Positions 35,087-49,985 of a stretch of 64,000 bases of DNA are shown piece by piece (positions within the stretch are counted from its first letter, which is position 1; the number at the start of each line of letters is the position of its first letter). The stretch comes from Cinclus cinclus (Eukaryota > Chordata > Aves > Passeriformes > Cinclidae). A model generated the notes under the pieces. The model had not been told where the DNA came from and made no database searches. It worked only from the letters and a program-made list of their open reading frames with translations. Both the position numbers and the translations under genes were made by a program. Location of the stretch: assembly GCF_963662255.1 (NCBI RefSeq), contig NC_085050.1, positions 21,996,131 through 22,060,130 on the forward strand. Reading direction: 5' to 3'.

Positions 35087-38000
35087 CAGCTACACTCAGG
35101 ATATGATTGTGCAAAAGGCCTTGCCTTTAATTTGCCAGGGGCTTCTGCAGTCAAGTAATGAAACAACAGAGAGCCAAGTTTAACGCTCAAGTACAAGTGA
35201 TTTGCAGTCCAATTTCATCAAGCTTAAGGACCAAACAAATTTCTTCACCTTGAAGGAAGGCCCACTGCCATAGAGAAGACATAGTGGAACACACAGTAAT
35301 GATGGCTAAAGAGCAGTAAATTGCAGTTCATATTAATACATACTTATACTGAAAACAGCCTAATCCAGTAATGCAGATGGGACGATGATTTACTTTTTTA
35401 ATCACCCCTACATAAGACCTCAGGGTGTGCAAAATGGCCTTTACACAAAGTTGTGTTTGGAGAAATCAGGATGATGAATTTTTTTTTTACGTTATAAAAT
35501 GTTGTCAGATATAGCTGTGATAACAATTTTTTAAAAGATCAGTCTTCAGTCAATGATTTTATATATAGAAGAGACAGGTAAAATATTTATTCTACAGTTA
35601 GATGAAAAAATGTTCTCTTACAGCAAACACAAAGATTAGTTGGTGAGTGCCTGGCACTCTTTGTGAGTATTTCCCAGAATTAGTGGTGTCTGGCCAGTGC
35701 AGCTACAGATGTGTTTCAATATTCAAATGCAGAAAATAAGAAGCATTTTTTAACTTAAATTTTTCATGGATATTTTTTGGCAGGAAATTTTAAAAAACAA
35801 GGATCATGGATCTTGTCAGGATATCAGCATCATAAGGAAAGGAAGAGAGATCTCACGATTTTGTCAGATTAAAATATTCAGTGGTTTGCACTCCTAACAC
35901 TTACTCCAAATCCTAACTTCCAGGCAAATATTCATAAATGCATTCACCACAGGTCTGGCAATGTTATTCTGAATTTTAGAGGCCCAGTTCTCTTTGAAGT
36001 CCCAGATACACCCTTTCATAGAAGACTCTCTAAGCAACAACAAAAACATGAAAATAGCAAGAACTGATACTTTTAATACAACATCACATGGTTCAAGCAA
36101 TCATAGGAGGGTGAGTCCATTCTGCACTTATAGTTTTCAGAATGCTTTCTCATTTGTAGACAACATGGGGCATAGGGCATATGAAGCAATATTAATCCAT
36201 TTTTCAGTATTTTCAACTTATTTTTCAGTATTTGAATAAATAACCACTATTTTCCAATTTACTTGGAGATTATCTCCACATCTCAGATATCCCTGTTAAC
36301 TAAAAGTCCCATCCATATAGAGGAGCTCAAATAATGTTCTCAATGACTCCCTCTTATTTAAAAAAAAAAAAGCCACGTTTCTTAGTATACACTTTTTCAA
36401 GTCCTCTAGCTGTCTAGACAGTGAAATCCTAACTTTGCAGACTGAAGGAAAAGTGTAGCCATTTTGTTACATAACAATGTAAATAAGGGGGAACATTCAG
36501 GTCAAGAAAGGAACTAGCCCAGGAGCAAACAAAATTCCTCCTCCAGCATAACAAGTCTGGGCAATTGTCATCTATAAATATGTTACCAAAGAAAAGAGTA
36601 TAATGAGTTTCCATAGAAAAAAGCTAAACACTATCCAGCATCACAACAGTGAACATGACAAAATCAATTTTAACTATGAACAAGTTAAACGTTCTAGGAG
36701 AATGTAAGACATCAGACACAAGAGACTTCAAGCCATTATTGACGTGATGTAAATGTTATGTAATTCCAGCTCCCCATAATACCAAGGATGTTTGCTCAAT
36801 TCCTCCTGTGGTACCTGGTGCAATTACAGCACTGAACTGGGGTCTGATCCAGCCAGAAAGTTTCTGTGTCTCTTTGCACTTAATAAGGTAGAACTAAAAA
36901 ACCAAACAATGCAGAGGCATTCCTGGTGATCCATTGCAGAAACAGTTTTTTTAAAGAAGACGTTTTCCTTTTTTTTTTTTTCTTTTTTTTAACCAGATTG
37001 GCAGAAAACAGACAAACCCACTCTTTTTGTTTTCCCCTGGAGTTGTCTGCAGCAGTCATTACTAATGCCTTTGTTAAGCAGAAGTCAGCTGGAACCAAGA
37101 AAACAGGAGCTAAACTGCTGCTCCTCTGATCTGGGTGTCCAAAGAACATGGATTTGTTGCAGCCATTGCTTTGCCACCTGCCTGAGGCATTCAACTGTAT
37201 ATAGTATAATGATACTGGAAAGCATTCAGGAGTAAACACACATTAACATTTGTATGTTTACAGCATCTGTGAAAAGTGTAGGTAGGGCGATTTCTCTACT
37301 GTGTTTTTTCAGAGCAAGTTAAACCCATTAATTAAATTCATTCTCTTGTCCTGCTTCAAAAGTAAAAACAGAGATGATTTATGGGCACTGACAGCTGCAG
37401 GAACCAGTTTCGCTCACTCCCTCTCATTAATTAATTTTGAAGCATCTGGATAGGTTGATTCTAAGATTCTAAACGTACAAAAGGCTACACATCCTCTTTC
37501 TACAAAGGAAGAAAAATGCTTGTTCGATGCAGAAAACAGTCTGTCATGGTTTCTCAGTGCTGGCAGAATAGTGTCTACTGAAAGTGTGTACCTCAACATC
37601 CCCGTGCCTGCCCAGGCAACTTGTAGGATAAAGCTGTAAGAGATCCCAATCATAAAACATTTCTTATCAGTAATTATTTCACTTGTCCTAACAACTCTAA
37701 AATGAGAAAGTGACACCCGTAGAACAGTGCAATCTACAGCAACAAAAACAATTCTCTAATAACAGACCTAGGGAAATTGCCACAAACACTTCCTTCTAGA
37801 GGGAATATCAATGTCTCTATATTGCACATAATGATACATACAAATATAAATACACAGCAATATACCAGTGTGTTTATTTCTTCTTCTAGGTTCTTTAAAC
37901 AGGAGGTAGATTGCTAGCATTTGGGGCTGAGAGCTGGAGGTAAGCAATCAGAAGACATTTAACAGACAAGCTAGGAACAGGAAATTGTTACAGAAGTGGA

Positions 38001-41000
38001 AAATTTTGGGTACTGAACTTTCACCCTCAGCTCCTGCAAGATTTAGTAATAAAGAACTATATAAACATAGACAGATTATATTGACATTGCATTACCTGCC
38101 CAGCAGAGCCATATGCTGCTTCTGCAGACATGGCCAAAAAGATCAAAGTTTCCCATGCATTAATGAGCTAAACCTTGGTGTTATATATTTCATACCATGC
38201 TGTAGATCTATATGGACAGAGTGAAAAGCTGGGTCAGAACTCTGGTTCAGTCTTTCCATCAATTGTTTTATGATTCTGTACAACACTTGGTAAAACACAA
38301 GGCAAATTTATTTTGTTGTGATTCATAGCCCAGACAGCCAAAAATATTGCCAGGAACAAGGATACTGCCATCTAACACAGCTCATGATCACTAGTTACCA
38401 GGAAGAAATAAAAAGTATCCTGCATGGTCTATAAAAGTGGTGGAGCAAACAGAACATAAAACTCTTTCTGCCAGTGACCCAAAGGGACCTCACTAACAGA
38501 TGACAAAGAACTTCTATCTAGGCAAGAATGGGCACATGATTATGGACTGGAGAATCAACTAAACAGACGACACTATCCCAAGGTGCCTTAGCTAACAGAA
38601 AGATGGTAATTCTCCAGAAAACTCTTGTACAACTGGCAAGACCACAGGGATCTGTCAAACAGCCTATTTTCAGCTGTGAATCAAGATCTCTCCTTTTGTC
38701 AGCTTGTTTTTACCACTCAGGAAACAGTGCCTTTCCAGTTACTGATGAGGTGCTTCACGAATCAGGGAGATTGGTTAGATTTCAAAGAATTGTTAAACAA
38801 TCTTCATTAAACATTAACTGGGGCATAGCATCTTACCTGCTTACATTCTTCATGTTGTTGGTGACAAGTTTGATATTTACAAGGAGCAATGTGGTTACAG
38901 AATTCAAGAGCTGACATACTGATATATATGTATAAAAATTTAATTCAAGAAAGTTTGACAGAATAAATAACCTCAACGTGATTATAATTCCTATGTACTT
39001 TTTGTAAAGAAAACTCACTATTCATTTCTCTTCCTCCTCAATTCCTTCAGTGAACTAAGACCCAAGACAACTATAGTTACCTACATTTCCTTCTTCTCAT
39101 ACGTAGAGTCTAAGAGAGAAGTGTGCAGTTTGACAGGTGAAAGACGATTTCACAAAACTCCTTTTATTGAACTTAGAACAGAATCTTAAAAGCTTTGAAT
39201 TCACTCCTAGCAAGGTTAGTCAGTTTTACCATCAAAATGCAGTGGGAGCACATAAATACAATCATATGTAAACAATCATCCTGAAACACATGGGCACAAT
39301 CACAAAGAATGCATGGAAATCTGAGCCTTGTTCCACTGAAAATTAAATTGCAATGAAGAATTGAACTCATCAAAAAGACCCCCAAAAAGGCTATTGGACA
39401 ACAGACTTCACGCCAGAGAAAATATTTGAATGGTACCCCAAAACCACAAGGGCCAAGGTTGCTAGAGAAGGGGAGGAAGCTATGAGGGGAATGCAAACCT
39501 CAGGACATTTGAATTAAATGGACAATTAAAGCCATTATTGATAGCAAAGCATTTGATGAAATTCTATGGGACAGCATAGAATTCTAACACTTTTTATCGA
39601 CAAAGGAAAACACCTAGTGTCTACAACCAACTGATCTTCCGCTGAGCCTGGAGGACCAAGCTATGATTTCCAGAAAGAAAGAATTAAGCCCTGTATTTTT
39701 TGAATAAAATATGTTAGTTCTCTTTGATCCTTAGTGTGAGGGGGACTTCTCTTATGAAAAGTGCTCATCGACTTCACACATTATACAAAGAGAGGTTGTG
39801 TGTGGTGCTTGAAAGTTTCAGGGTGGGAGTTCCTAATGGAGCATGACCATAGGTGGATCAGAGTGACAACTGTCCAGCCTGCTCAGAGAAGGTAGCACCC
39901 CATCCACCTTTCAGTGGAGGGTAAACACAACTTTTAAAACCAAAAGCCCAGAAAGAGATTCAAGAGCAGCACAAAAAGGTAACTAGGGAAATAACTGAAC
40001 AAATAACTTTGTCAAAAAGGTTGATTTTGTTCAGCAGGAAACACACCCAGGATCTGAAGCATATCTATGGTCTATGCCAAAACAGGTTTGGATAATTTCA
40101 TTTTTATTTTGGTTTTATGATTTTGGGGTAGCATGGTTTCAACAACTAATCAAAATGGAAAATGCTAATATGAGCTTCTCAGAGCCTGATGATTTTGTTT
40201 AAATTCCAGGTTATTTTGGAATGTGAAAGCTACTTGTTGCTTGGATCCCTGACAACCATGTAGACAGTATTCACTTTAATAATCTACATCAGCATGGTAA
40301 GTCATATTCCAAAGATTGAATCTCACTAGTAATTGTGTTGTGCAATAGGCTGGAGTGACTAGGTGTGTAAGGCTTCATGTTTCTGTCTCAGGGAGTAATA
40401 TAAAACTATTAAACAACATACGCAAGATGCAAGCAGGATATGGCAACATACCTCAATCTATGAGCACTGGTTTTACACACCAGACAAGTGTTCTGTTTCC
40501 CAGAATATCTCAGAAAGGATGCTGCTAAGCAAAGATGATGGTAAAAAGAGTTTTTAATTGAGATGTCTGAATGCATTTTATAGAGCTAACAGCCATGTTT
40601 CAAACTATCACTAGCAAGCAGAAAAGAAAAAAGGTCCAAATACAAATGAAAAGGAGGATACTTTTAACTCAAGTTTAAGAACAAATACAGAATAGTTTGT
40701 CTACTTTTGGGTCAACAGCCAATTACACACATCAGGCAGAAGTTGACCATCAAACCAGTTATCATTGGACATGTTATAAGGAGTATGCTGACAATTTACC
40801 AACAGCTGTGACTCCCAGCAGCTCTCCTTTTTGGCATTTTCATTTTACATTTCTACAGAATTTTTGGAATTTCATAGAGGATTCAAAATAAATAAAACCC
40901 AACAATAAACTAAAAGAAAACCCTGTAGCTAACCTACTACTCTAGAATTTGTTAGATAGACAAAAGGAATTTACAGCAGTTAAGAATGCACTTGAAAGTT

Positions 41001-44000
41001 TAGTTAAATGAGCTACCTCTTTTGAATTTGCTAAATGAAATCTCCATTCTTTCATAACTGGACCATGGATTTTATTTTTCATTTTACTTTCACAGTATGC
41101 ATAAAGGCCATGGCTTACACAAAACAAATAAGGACAGAATTATAGCACAAGGAAGATTATTAGAGATCTGAACAAAAATTAAAAGGAGGAATCCTCAAAT
41201 TAATTAAAAATTATAGCTATATTTTAAAAGAAAATAGAATGCAGAAAGGACATAAAAAGACCCCAGTAGAAAGTTGTGTAAAAACAGGAACACACTATGA
41301 CTCATTCTTCATAAGCTTTATTATTCACTTCACATAAAGTACTGATAACACCTTTAACAGATGCACAAAAACATTCAACCCTTTGCAACAGTATAGTAAG
41401 ATTGAATAGGGCTATAAATCTTCAAAGTGCAGCACAAACATTAAGTTCTGGGAAGGATATGAAATGATGACGTACAGAACAACTTCAGTGACTTGCTCTA
41501 AGGGCAACAGAACAAGGCAGTGAATCAAGACGGAGTGAATCCCAGGTTCTCCTTAGCAGTGGGTCACATCAGATATCCAGGCCACTTAGATTTGCATTTA
41601 GTTTTCTATCATATTTCAGGCTTTTCATAGAAATTCTTCTAAATATCAGCCATGGGTCAGACACTATGCAGTGTTGTCCTCTTGAATTTCTAGGCAAACA
41701 GCAACCATGAAACTACAAATACAGCCACAGGAACTTTCAAACCTGGAAGCTAGACAGTGAAATTTTATAAGAACTTGCCAGATTTTACCCATAAATTCTG
41801 AAAATTATATCTGCAAAGAATACATATGCAATAAGAGTTTAGCAAAAAGAGCAGCAGCAGCAATGACCATGTTGTTTGTACTGTCCTTCCTGCCTTGTGC
41901 TTTCCCTCCCCAGCCACACTGCCTATGGATGCTGAATTCAGGAATTAAATGATCTGGCTTAGATCCTAGGAGTGTTCTGCCAAAAGAGATCTCAAGGATA
42001 ATAAAAACTTCACTCTCCTACATGAAAAGCCTTGCAGGTTTCAGGAATGGTGCAAGCATAACTCTGTGTGGATCTGTGGTTTGTAATGTAAGCTACACTG
42101 AGATTTTTGTGCAGAGAGATGCTGAGAATGAAAGAAAGCACATGGCCCAATTTCTAAAAACCACAGCAAAATACATTGCCCGTCTCACAGAAATGAGCTC
42201 GACTTGGTGATTAATGGTCATTATAGGTTTGCATGCACACACAAATCTATATGGTCTCACATTTCACTCACTACAAGAAATACTGAAACTATTTGTATTT
42301 TTAAAGGAGGAAAAGCATCTGCATCACAGTATTGTTATACTCTAATTCTACAATTATTTCATTAATTTATTTTTCTCTTTAGAAATTCTTAATAAAAAAC
42401 ATTTTGCTCAGCTTTCCATTTAGCTGGAGCACATGTCTGAAACAACAACAGATTTACCAATATCTAGACTATTACTGCAATGCCAGAGGCATTTCTAAAG
42501 TTTCAAAGTTTGTGAAAAATCTGAAGGGTGAAGTTCTGACAGGCACACACGAAGTTTTTACTGATACTATAAATATCCTGGGTCCCAGAAAGAAAAAGAA
42601 AAAGCATAGGAAAAAGGTCCCATAATACTGCATATTTGAAAGTTTTCTAATTTACTGTTGTTGTTTAAACACTTCACATGAGTCCTAATCCACTGTAGCA
42701 AAGCTTATGCTCACTTTAAGCAGGTTAGCATTCCAGTTCAGCTCAAGGGGATGAGCATACTAAAGTGATTTATTTGATCACTGTCTAAATTTAAAATTCA
42801 CAATGGTACCAAGAGGAGGTTGTTCTATTTCCACATTGTTTGCAGTAGACGGTTAATGCTTCAGAGGTTCCTTCTTATGTGTGCACGTGAAGAAACCATT
42901 TGCAAAGTGTTTTACTCTTGCAGGACCAAGACATTTAAAACAAAACTTTCAAGCAGTCGATGGAGTGCAATCGGAAAGGTAGGATTATTTTTTTTCTCCT
43001 TGTGTAGGTGTAAAATTTACCGGACATTCACTCTTGTGACTTCAGCATTCCACAACATAAATTATCTCTCTTCACAGTACTCCACAGTATTTTCTAATGA
43101 CAACGCTGAGCTGTGATAAGCACTAGTGACAGAACAGAACTGTGTTTCTTTCCAACCCATAAGTTCCCTGATGTAGCATATAAAAGCTTGCCAATTTCCA
43201 CTCTGAAGTCTAGAAAAAGACACTGTACAGAATAAATACAGGAATACAAAATTGAATCAATCTAAGTTAACACAGGTGAAAAATGGCATGAGAAAATGTG
43301 AAAATGCAGGCAAATGGTATGGGAAGAACAAGAAGAATGGAAGGCAAGCAGGGGAAAGAGGGGGATTTGGGAAAAGAGAACTAAGTGGAAAAGATAAGGA
43401 TTAATTTGGTTTGAGAGGGACAGTACACTGATGTCTAGCAGTCTCCCTATAAAAAGCTGCAGGTTATGCCATTAAATGGTCAAACACAAAAGCACAACAT
43501 CCAGACAATTTTAAGAAATCTCCTTGGTCAATGTGTTGTATTTTGGTGAGGGAAGTTTGTTTTGTTTGGGGTTTTTTTCGTGCTGGTTTCTTTTTTGTGG
43601 AGGGCAAGAGCATAGTTTTTGCTGGGAGGGTTTTTTTACTTTTGTTTTTACAAAAGAGAATCATTAACTTATTCTAACTGCTTATGGCTTTATCCAATTT
43701 TCTTGGTATTAAGAGAGGCTGATGTTCTGAGCACTACAACAATACCACCACGATACCTGCCACTAGCAATATTTTGTATGATATAAACAAATCAGAAGCA
43801 TCTGAAATATTCAGGACAAGATTATTTTTGGGCACACTAAGCTACAGTTGAATACCAGAACTGAGATCACATATCCTGCCTGGCCTAAATCCTGCCCAAA
43901 TGCATATACAACAAACACTCCAATCCTGTATTTGAAGCAATCTCCATGGACATTCAAGTCTATTTTCAGAATATTGCTCCCTGAAGTAAAAATGTATGGC

Positions 44001-44530
44001 ATACTTAAAGGATAAAGGCCTGCTAAACTCCAGCAGTCTCTTCATACCCACTTCCAAAGACTCAACAGGGAAAAAACAATGAAAAAAAGAAGCACTGAGC
44101 CTTTCCATAGAACTGATGTGCAATCAAGAGTTTTCAATAAACTAGAATGACAGAATTACAGGATTAATCTGCTTAGACTTCAGTGCTGATTTCCTAAGTT
44201 TTATTTTCTTATTCTAACTCACAAGAATTTTACAATAACTAAAACATATGAGATCTCCACCTCTCTCTCCTTTTCCATCTTCCTCTGTTCACCAAGGTCA
44301 CCTAGAGATTCAAGGTCTTTCATCAGCATATTTTAAAGGTTCTGTTATCTTTGGCCCGAAATTTATTCAAAGACCGGTAAATTATTTTTTCCACAGAACT
44401 CACAGGCAAATACAAGAGGCAACAGCTTCCAGCAGATGGGCCAACAAAGAGCTTGATTTCAGAGTGTACAGAGTGCTGCTGTGCTGCAAGTGGGTGGCAC
44501 CGTCTGACAATGTGCATGGCACAGCCACAG
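35087..44530. other. intergenic, non-coding
   Basis: About 9.4 kb without a recognisable gene or transposon. A T-tract lies at 36968-36990. A 73-codon open frame at 42404-42625 ends in a Lys/Arg-rich tail and was considered but not accepted. A weak CR1-tail-like string (tttatgattctgta) near 38267 is too short to call. Confidence 0.55.
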
Positions 44531-44908
44531 CATCACAGAATCAGCTGAGTAGGAATGGCCCCACAAGAACCACCAAGCCCAACTCCTGACCCTGCACAGC
44601 ACAATCCCCAAGAGACACAGCATGTGCCTGAGAGCATTGTCTAAATGTCTCTGGAACTCTGTCAGGCTTGGTGCTGAAACCACTTCTCCAGGGAGCCTGT
44701 TCCAGTGCTCAACCACCCTCTAGGGGAAGAATCTTTCCCTGAAATCCAACTAAACCTCCCCTGAAGCTTCAGGCCATTCCCTCGGGTCCTGTCACTGTCA
44801 CCACAGAGGAAAGATCAATGTCTGCTCCTCTTCTTTCTCACATAAGGAAGTTGTAGACTGCAATAAGGCCTTCCCTCAGTCTCCTCCAGGCTGAACAGAA
44901 TGACCTCA
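44531..44908 (-). mobile_element. CR1 LINE remnant
   Basis: About 380 bases are the reverse complement of the CR1 3' end and the end of the reverse-transcriptase frame. The + strand begins catcacagaatcagctgagt and continues with ccaagcccaactcctgaccc, ctctgtcaggcttggtgctg, aaacctcccctgaagcttca and ccctcgggtcctgtcactgt, ending near ctccaggctgaacagaatga. It is 5' truncated, with many substitutions and small indels, and has no coding capacity. Confidence 0.93.
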
Positions 44909-45110
44909 GAATCTACTTAGGAAGCATTCTGGCTTATTCAGTTTTTCTCACAGTCTAAATCCTACCGTGGTAATGTTGTATCTTTCATGCTCACTGTCTG
45001 ACATTTCCAAATTTTTCTAATGTCCCAAGCAGGATTTCTTATTGATAACAGCATCCATAAAACTGATACCATAAAAATGGAATTATTCCAGGAGGTTAAA
45101 AAAATTAGCC

Positions 45111-45141
45111 TATATATACATATATATATATATGTATATAT
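45111..45141. repeat. short (AT)n microsatellite
   Basis: AT dinucleotides interrupted by single C or G bases, about 31 bases long. Confidence 0.9.
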
Positions 45142-46537
45142 GCAATTGAGAAACAATCCACATCTGGAAAGTACTTCTATATTTAAGCAGGCTTAAATCA
45201 TCTGATTCTGTAAATGGAAATCTAAGAAAAAGTGACTTCTAAGCCAGAAGACAGCACCAAAACAGGGTGGCAAATCACTGCCACAAAGGAGGCAGTGATT
45301 GTTTCACACAGTACTAAAAAAGTTAGAGAATTCCATCATAAATTAGGATCCCCAGGTCATTTTGATCCTCAGTCTCTAAGACACATCTCACTGCTACCAA
45401 AATCATGTCCTTGATGGCACGCTCTGAAGCAGGCTGCTCAAGCCTGCCATTGGGAAAGGAGCAAAAGGAACTTTGTGAATTGAAGACCTATGGCAGCACC
45501 ATCTCAAGACCAGATTCTAGAACTGCTTCTATGTTAAATGCTTTAAAAAGACATTGGATACAACCAAGGATTTTCAGGTGAAGGGCTGGATCCAAGAATC
45601 CATCCTACGAGGTGCAGAGTTGCACAAGATCACATAGAGACACTTTAACCTCTCAAGAGAAATGACATTTCAGACACAGTCCCTCTGTTACATAAAAATT
45701 GGCTACAACTAATTCGAGGCTCTGCTTGTGTTGCCAAAGACGGATCCTCACTCAGGCCTAGCCTAACACAGTTACTGACTAAAATATAGTTTCTCTTCTG
45801 ATTGTTTCTTTCACATGTACATGATCATCTGCTTCCTCAGTTTTTGCCTTGTCACACATTTAGACCATAAATCCCTTGGGAAGGAGCACATTTCTGTGCT
45901 TGTCTCTATGTAATATGGGACTAAACAGAACTCAGGTGTTTAGGCCCCACTATTAAACAAGCAATTTTAATTTATCTAATTGATATTTTTAAAAGGCAGG
46001 AAACATAAACTTCAGTAATTTAAACACTAGACTATGTAAGTTTGGTAAAACCAAATGTAGAAAACAAGCTTAGCTGAAGAGGAAATGAATAGGTTTATGC
46101 TACCTGCTGTATTTGGTTTTCCTGTATGCAAACTGGCTAATGATTACAAGAGTTTTACCCTTTTCCCCACTCTTCCTTTTACTTTTTAAAAATAAAACAA
46201 TCATTTTGTATGGTAAATAATGAGGGTAGGGAAATGTTCTGTGACTTAGTGCTGTGAACGATGAGGAACTAATCAGAGAGAATGTATTTCCTTTTAAGTA
46301 TCTTATAAATATTTTAAAAACTATTGCAAAGAGCATAACCGGAAAAAAAATGGTATGCTCAGATCACCTCCAAGTTGAAGCCCTTGTGCCCTCGAGGGCA
46401 CTCTGCTGCAGCAATAACACCTCACAGAAAGGTCCAACTTTTGTGTGAGCTGGCCTTACTCTCTCAACTGTTTATGCAACAGTCAACAGCTACCAGAGAT
46501 AGTAGTCAGTGAATGAAATAGTACAAGAATGACTTCT

Positions 46538-46609
46538 TAAAAACAAAACAAAAAAACAACAAACTAACCTAAAACAAAACAGAAAAAAAGAACAACAACA
46601 CAAACAACC
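46538..46609. repeat. A/C-rich low-complexity tract
   Basis: AAAACAAAAC and AACAACAAC words over about 70 bases, with almost no G or T. Confidence 0.8.
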
Positions 46610-47856
46610 CCTGAAACTTTCAAGGTAGAAATAGGAGTCTGTGTTGAGAACAAAACATGGCACTTCACATGCTGACTAATATGGTCAGGAAGCCACCAGG
46701 GGTAAGTGGAAGATCTGGCTGACCTTACTGGTTTGAAAAGAAGGACATTTTGAGGAGAAGTCTAGCAGGACTTAACATAGCTATGCATATTATTATCAGC
46801 TTAGGTAATGACCAACAGCTATACATCAAAATAGAACCTTTTGTGGAACTGATAGCATCTACTTTTCATTACCTTTCCTTTCTGCCAACACACCTGCAAA
46901 CAAGTGCAGGTGTGCTCAGGCAGTACTGGTAACACCCAAACTTCCCTGCCTTGAGACCTGCCCACTGCTGCCTCTTAATTTGGCACAAAACAGCTGCATG
47001 AAAAAGCAAGAATGTGAATAGGCAATGTGGGAGCAGAAAACCCATCGGGATCTGACAAAAACACAGCTAGACACCTGGAGGTATGGGAATGGAGCAGCTG
47101 TAAAGAAGTGCAGCAGTTTCTAACGTTGCATTTGCATCAATCCAGGTGCTCCCCATTCCAGCTGAAGTATTCCCACTTGCACATAATAATTAGCAGGTAC
47201 TGCCATTGCCAACTATACTGGTATAGTTTCTTGGCAGTACAACTACACATATGTAAGATAATTTGTACGCATTTTTCTAGTATAAGCAGAGCAGACTAAA
47301 TCTGACCTTTTCTCTGCATTTTGAGAAAACAAATGTAGGCAGATATTTCCATTACTCTGACTGCCAAAGTAGTTTTTTATCAGATCATAGCCAGACATCA
47401 CGGTGGCAGGATGCTTTTCCCTTGTGTTGAGAAATGTCACAGCATGCAGCCACAATTCGGGACCATAACTGACCCCTGCACAGTAGACACATCTCTCAGC
47501 TAGGAGACTGTACCCCAGATTGGATGCTGTTATGAACAATCCAAAGATATAATACATCATTTATTACATTGTAGTACTATTTCATGTACATGGCAGTCAG
47601 GGTTGACTGCTACTGTTGTTATCTTGGAACAAAGGTCATAGGAACTGCACATTTTTGTCAATTATTACTATTGCAAATTTCCTGCATTTACACTTAATAC
47701 ATGTATACCTTTTCAGATGACACACAAATAAAGGTTAAAATCATGGTAGCATACTCCCACTGCTTATTTGGTGAGTAGGCCATACTTTGGTGATTAGCTA
47801 TGCTGTATCTATGGTCCAGCTGTCAAGTACAGTACTTGTTATTTGGGTATTTGATA

Positions 47857-48290
47857 TTCATAGAGTAGAAAGGCTTGGTTTGAGAGGGACCTTAAGGACT
47901 ATGTAGTTCAAATACCCCTGCCATGGGTAAGGATGCCACCCACTAGATTAGGTTGCTCAGGACTCCATCCAACCTGGTCTTGAGCACTTTGAGGAATGGC
48001 TTCTCTGGGCAACCTGTTCCACTGCCTCACTACCCCCGGGGTAAAAAATTTCTTCCCAACATCTCATCCAAATTTCTTATTTTTCAGTGTAAAACCGTTC
48101 TGCCTTGTCCCATCACTATCTACTCATGTAAAAAGTTACTGTCCCTCATTTTATAAGTCCCCTTTCAGTACTGGAAAGCCACAACAAGGTATCCCCAGAG
48201 CCTTGTCTTTTCCAGGCTGAACAACTCCAGCTTTTATAGTGTGTCTTCAGAGGAGAACCCTCTAAACCTTTAAATCACTTTGCTTTTTAA
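47857..48290 (-). mobile_element. CR1 LINE remnant
   Basis: About 430 bases read as the reverse complement of CR1. The tail-proximal part is ttcatagagtagaaaggctt followed by gagagggaccttaaggacta. Inner blocks include tccaacctggtcttgagcac, gggcaacctgttccactgcc and caggctgaacaactccagct, then ttcagaggagaaccctc near the end. It is diverged and carries no open frame. It is probably a different CR1 subfamily from the 44.5 kb copy, since the tail-proximal wording differs. Confidence 0.92.
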
Positions 48291-49883
48291 TCTCCAGGAA
48301 AGTGTGGGATTCTGCTAATTAGAAATAATTCTGTTTAAGTGTCACTTGGTTTTCTTTGCCCCTTGCTATGACTGCTCACACACCTTTGTCATTTAAGGAT
48401 TCAGTTATTCTGCTATGTATTACCTTGATGAAGCAAAACCATTTTGCAATATCAGACCTACTTCCTCAGTAATGAAACAACTACTTTATATCAGAATACA
48501 AAGCATCCAAATTTATGAGGCTGTAACTGTGAGATATCTTTAATTTTCCAGATAACAAGCAATACATGCTTCTGATCAATGAGATCCAGATTTTGATAAC
48601 TGGACTGACTAAAGCCACTTTTCTCCCTTGAAAATACTACAAGCCTAAATTAGTTTCATGGCATTACTGGGAAGAAGCCTAAATTATATCACTAAATCCC
48701 ATGCACAAAACCAACATCAACTTTCATGTCTTGAATGTCACAGAACACATCAAATTCCTCCCTCACTGAAATAATTTTAGCCATTGTCTTAACACTGTGT
48801 CTGTATGTAATATAACCCAGAACTTTGACACTTTAGTCACAATAATGCAAAGTATCATGCCACCCTGTACAATGTACAATCCATCGCCTTGATTCAGCCT
48901 GGCCAGGGAGAAAGGTAAAAAAATCACCTTAAAAATACATTATCAGCCTTAACAACTGATGACAGTGTATGGATTATTTGCATTCAAGCAATGATCATAT
49001 TTATCTGTAAAAAACAGGGGCTTCAATTTGAAAAGGAACAAGCAGGGCATGACAATGAAGCCAAGCATCCAAAAACTGAGAGCCATAAGTCACCACTGTA
49101 GTTAGGCTGTGGCTCAAGAAATTTTATACAGGTTTTTGAGGAGTCTCAATGTGCCAGCTTCTCCTGTCTTCACTGTTAGCTGTACTAGAAATACATGCAA
49201 GCTGTTCAGTAGGCAATAATCTCAGTGGAGAATAAAAGGCTGACAGACCTGTGGAGCTCCTCAGCTCTGTAAAATAAATAGGACAATCAACAATAACCTT
49301 GGCAATAACCTTGTGCTGGCTGGACAGCATAACGCTCTGTCAGACACTGACACTCCTTATTCCCAAATATTATATTCCCTGCCTCCCTCAAAAGAGGAGA
49401 GTAAGCTGCACCAGAAAAAGCTCTTGCACAGTTTTCTTTTCTTGCAGAGCAGCACAGAGAGGAATGACTGCAGGGTGACTGAAAGTCAATCCATAGGTCA
49501 CACTCTGTCAGCAGGATGGCACAGCCAGGTATCTCACTAGGGCTGGACTGCAAGATGGCTGAAGTACAGGAACAACACCTCAGTGCTGCATTTTAAGAAG
49601 GTGTGAACAAAAAGACTGAAGTCAATTCAGCTAGCAAAAAACAGACAGATTAAAATAACCCATGAGGTGGGATCGGATTCCTATAAGGGATCATACTACA
49701 GTTCCTCAGTTTAGTTAATTTATTTTAAATTATATATGTCAATTGAGTTATTCCCTGAAGCACATTTAAACTAAATTTCCAGATTAAGATTCAGTCAGGA
49801 AAAATGAAATTAGATTTCAGTCCATATCTAAGTATTGGTCTCAGTGAAGATTTGAGCACAGAATATGCTCTCCACAGACCATG
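48291..49883. other. intergenic, non-coding
   Basis: Plain AT-rich sequence. Nothing recognised on either strand. Confidence 0.55.
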
Positions 49884-49985
49884 ACAGAATAACAGAATAG
49901 CTTGGGTTGGAAGAGGTCACCTAGCCTATGACCTCTGCAATGAGCAGAGACATCTTCAAGTGGATCAGGTTGTTCAGATAATTCT
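49884..49985 (-). mobile_element. CR1 LINE remnant (short)
   Basis: About 100 bases of the CR1 3' end in reverse complement: agaataacagaatagcttgg, gttggaagaggtcacctag, ctgcaatgagcagagacatc, then tggatcaggttgttcaga. It is truncated soon after the tail. Confidence 0.85.

Larger units (their letters stand above)
44909..47856. other. intergenic, non-coding
   Basis: No gene is recognised. It holds an AT microsatellite (45111-45141) and an A/C-rich tract (46538-46609). Confidence 0.6.

Noticed and set aside
38240..38282. Possible plus-strand CR1 tail (tttatgattctgta)
   Set aside because: Only about 14 bases resemble the tail and no upstream CR1 body can be read.
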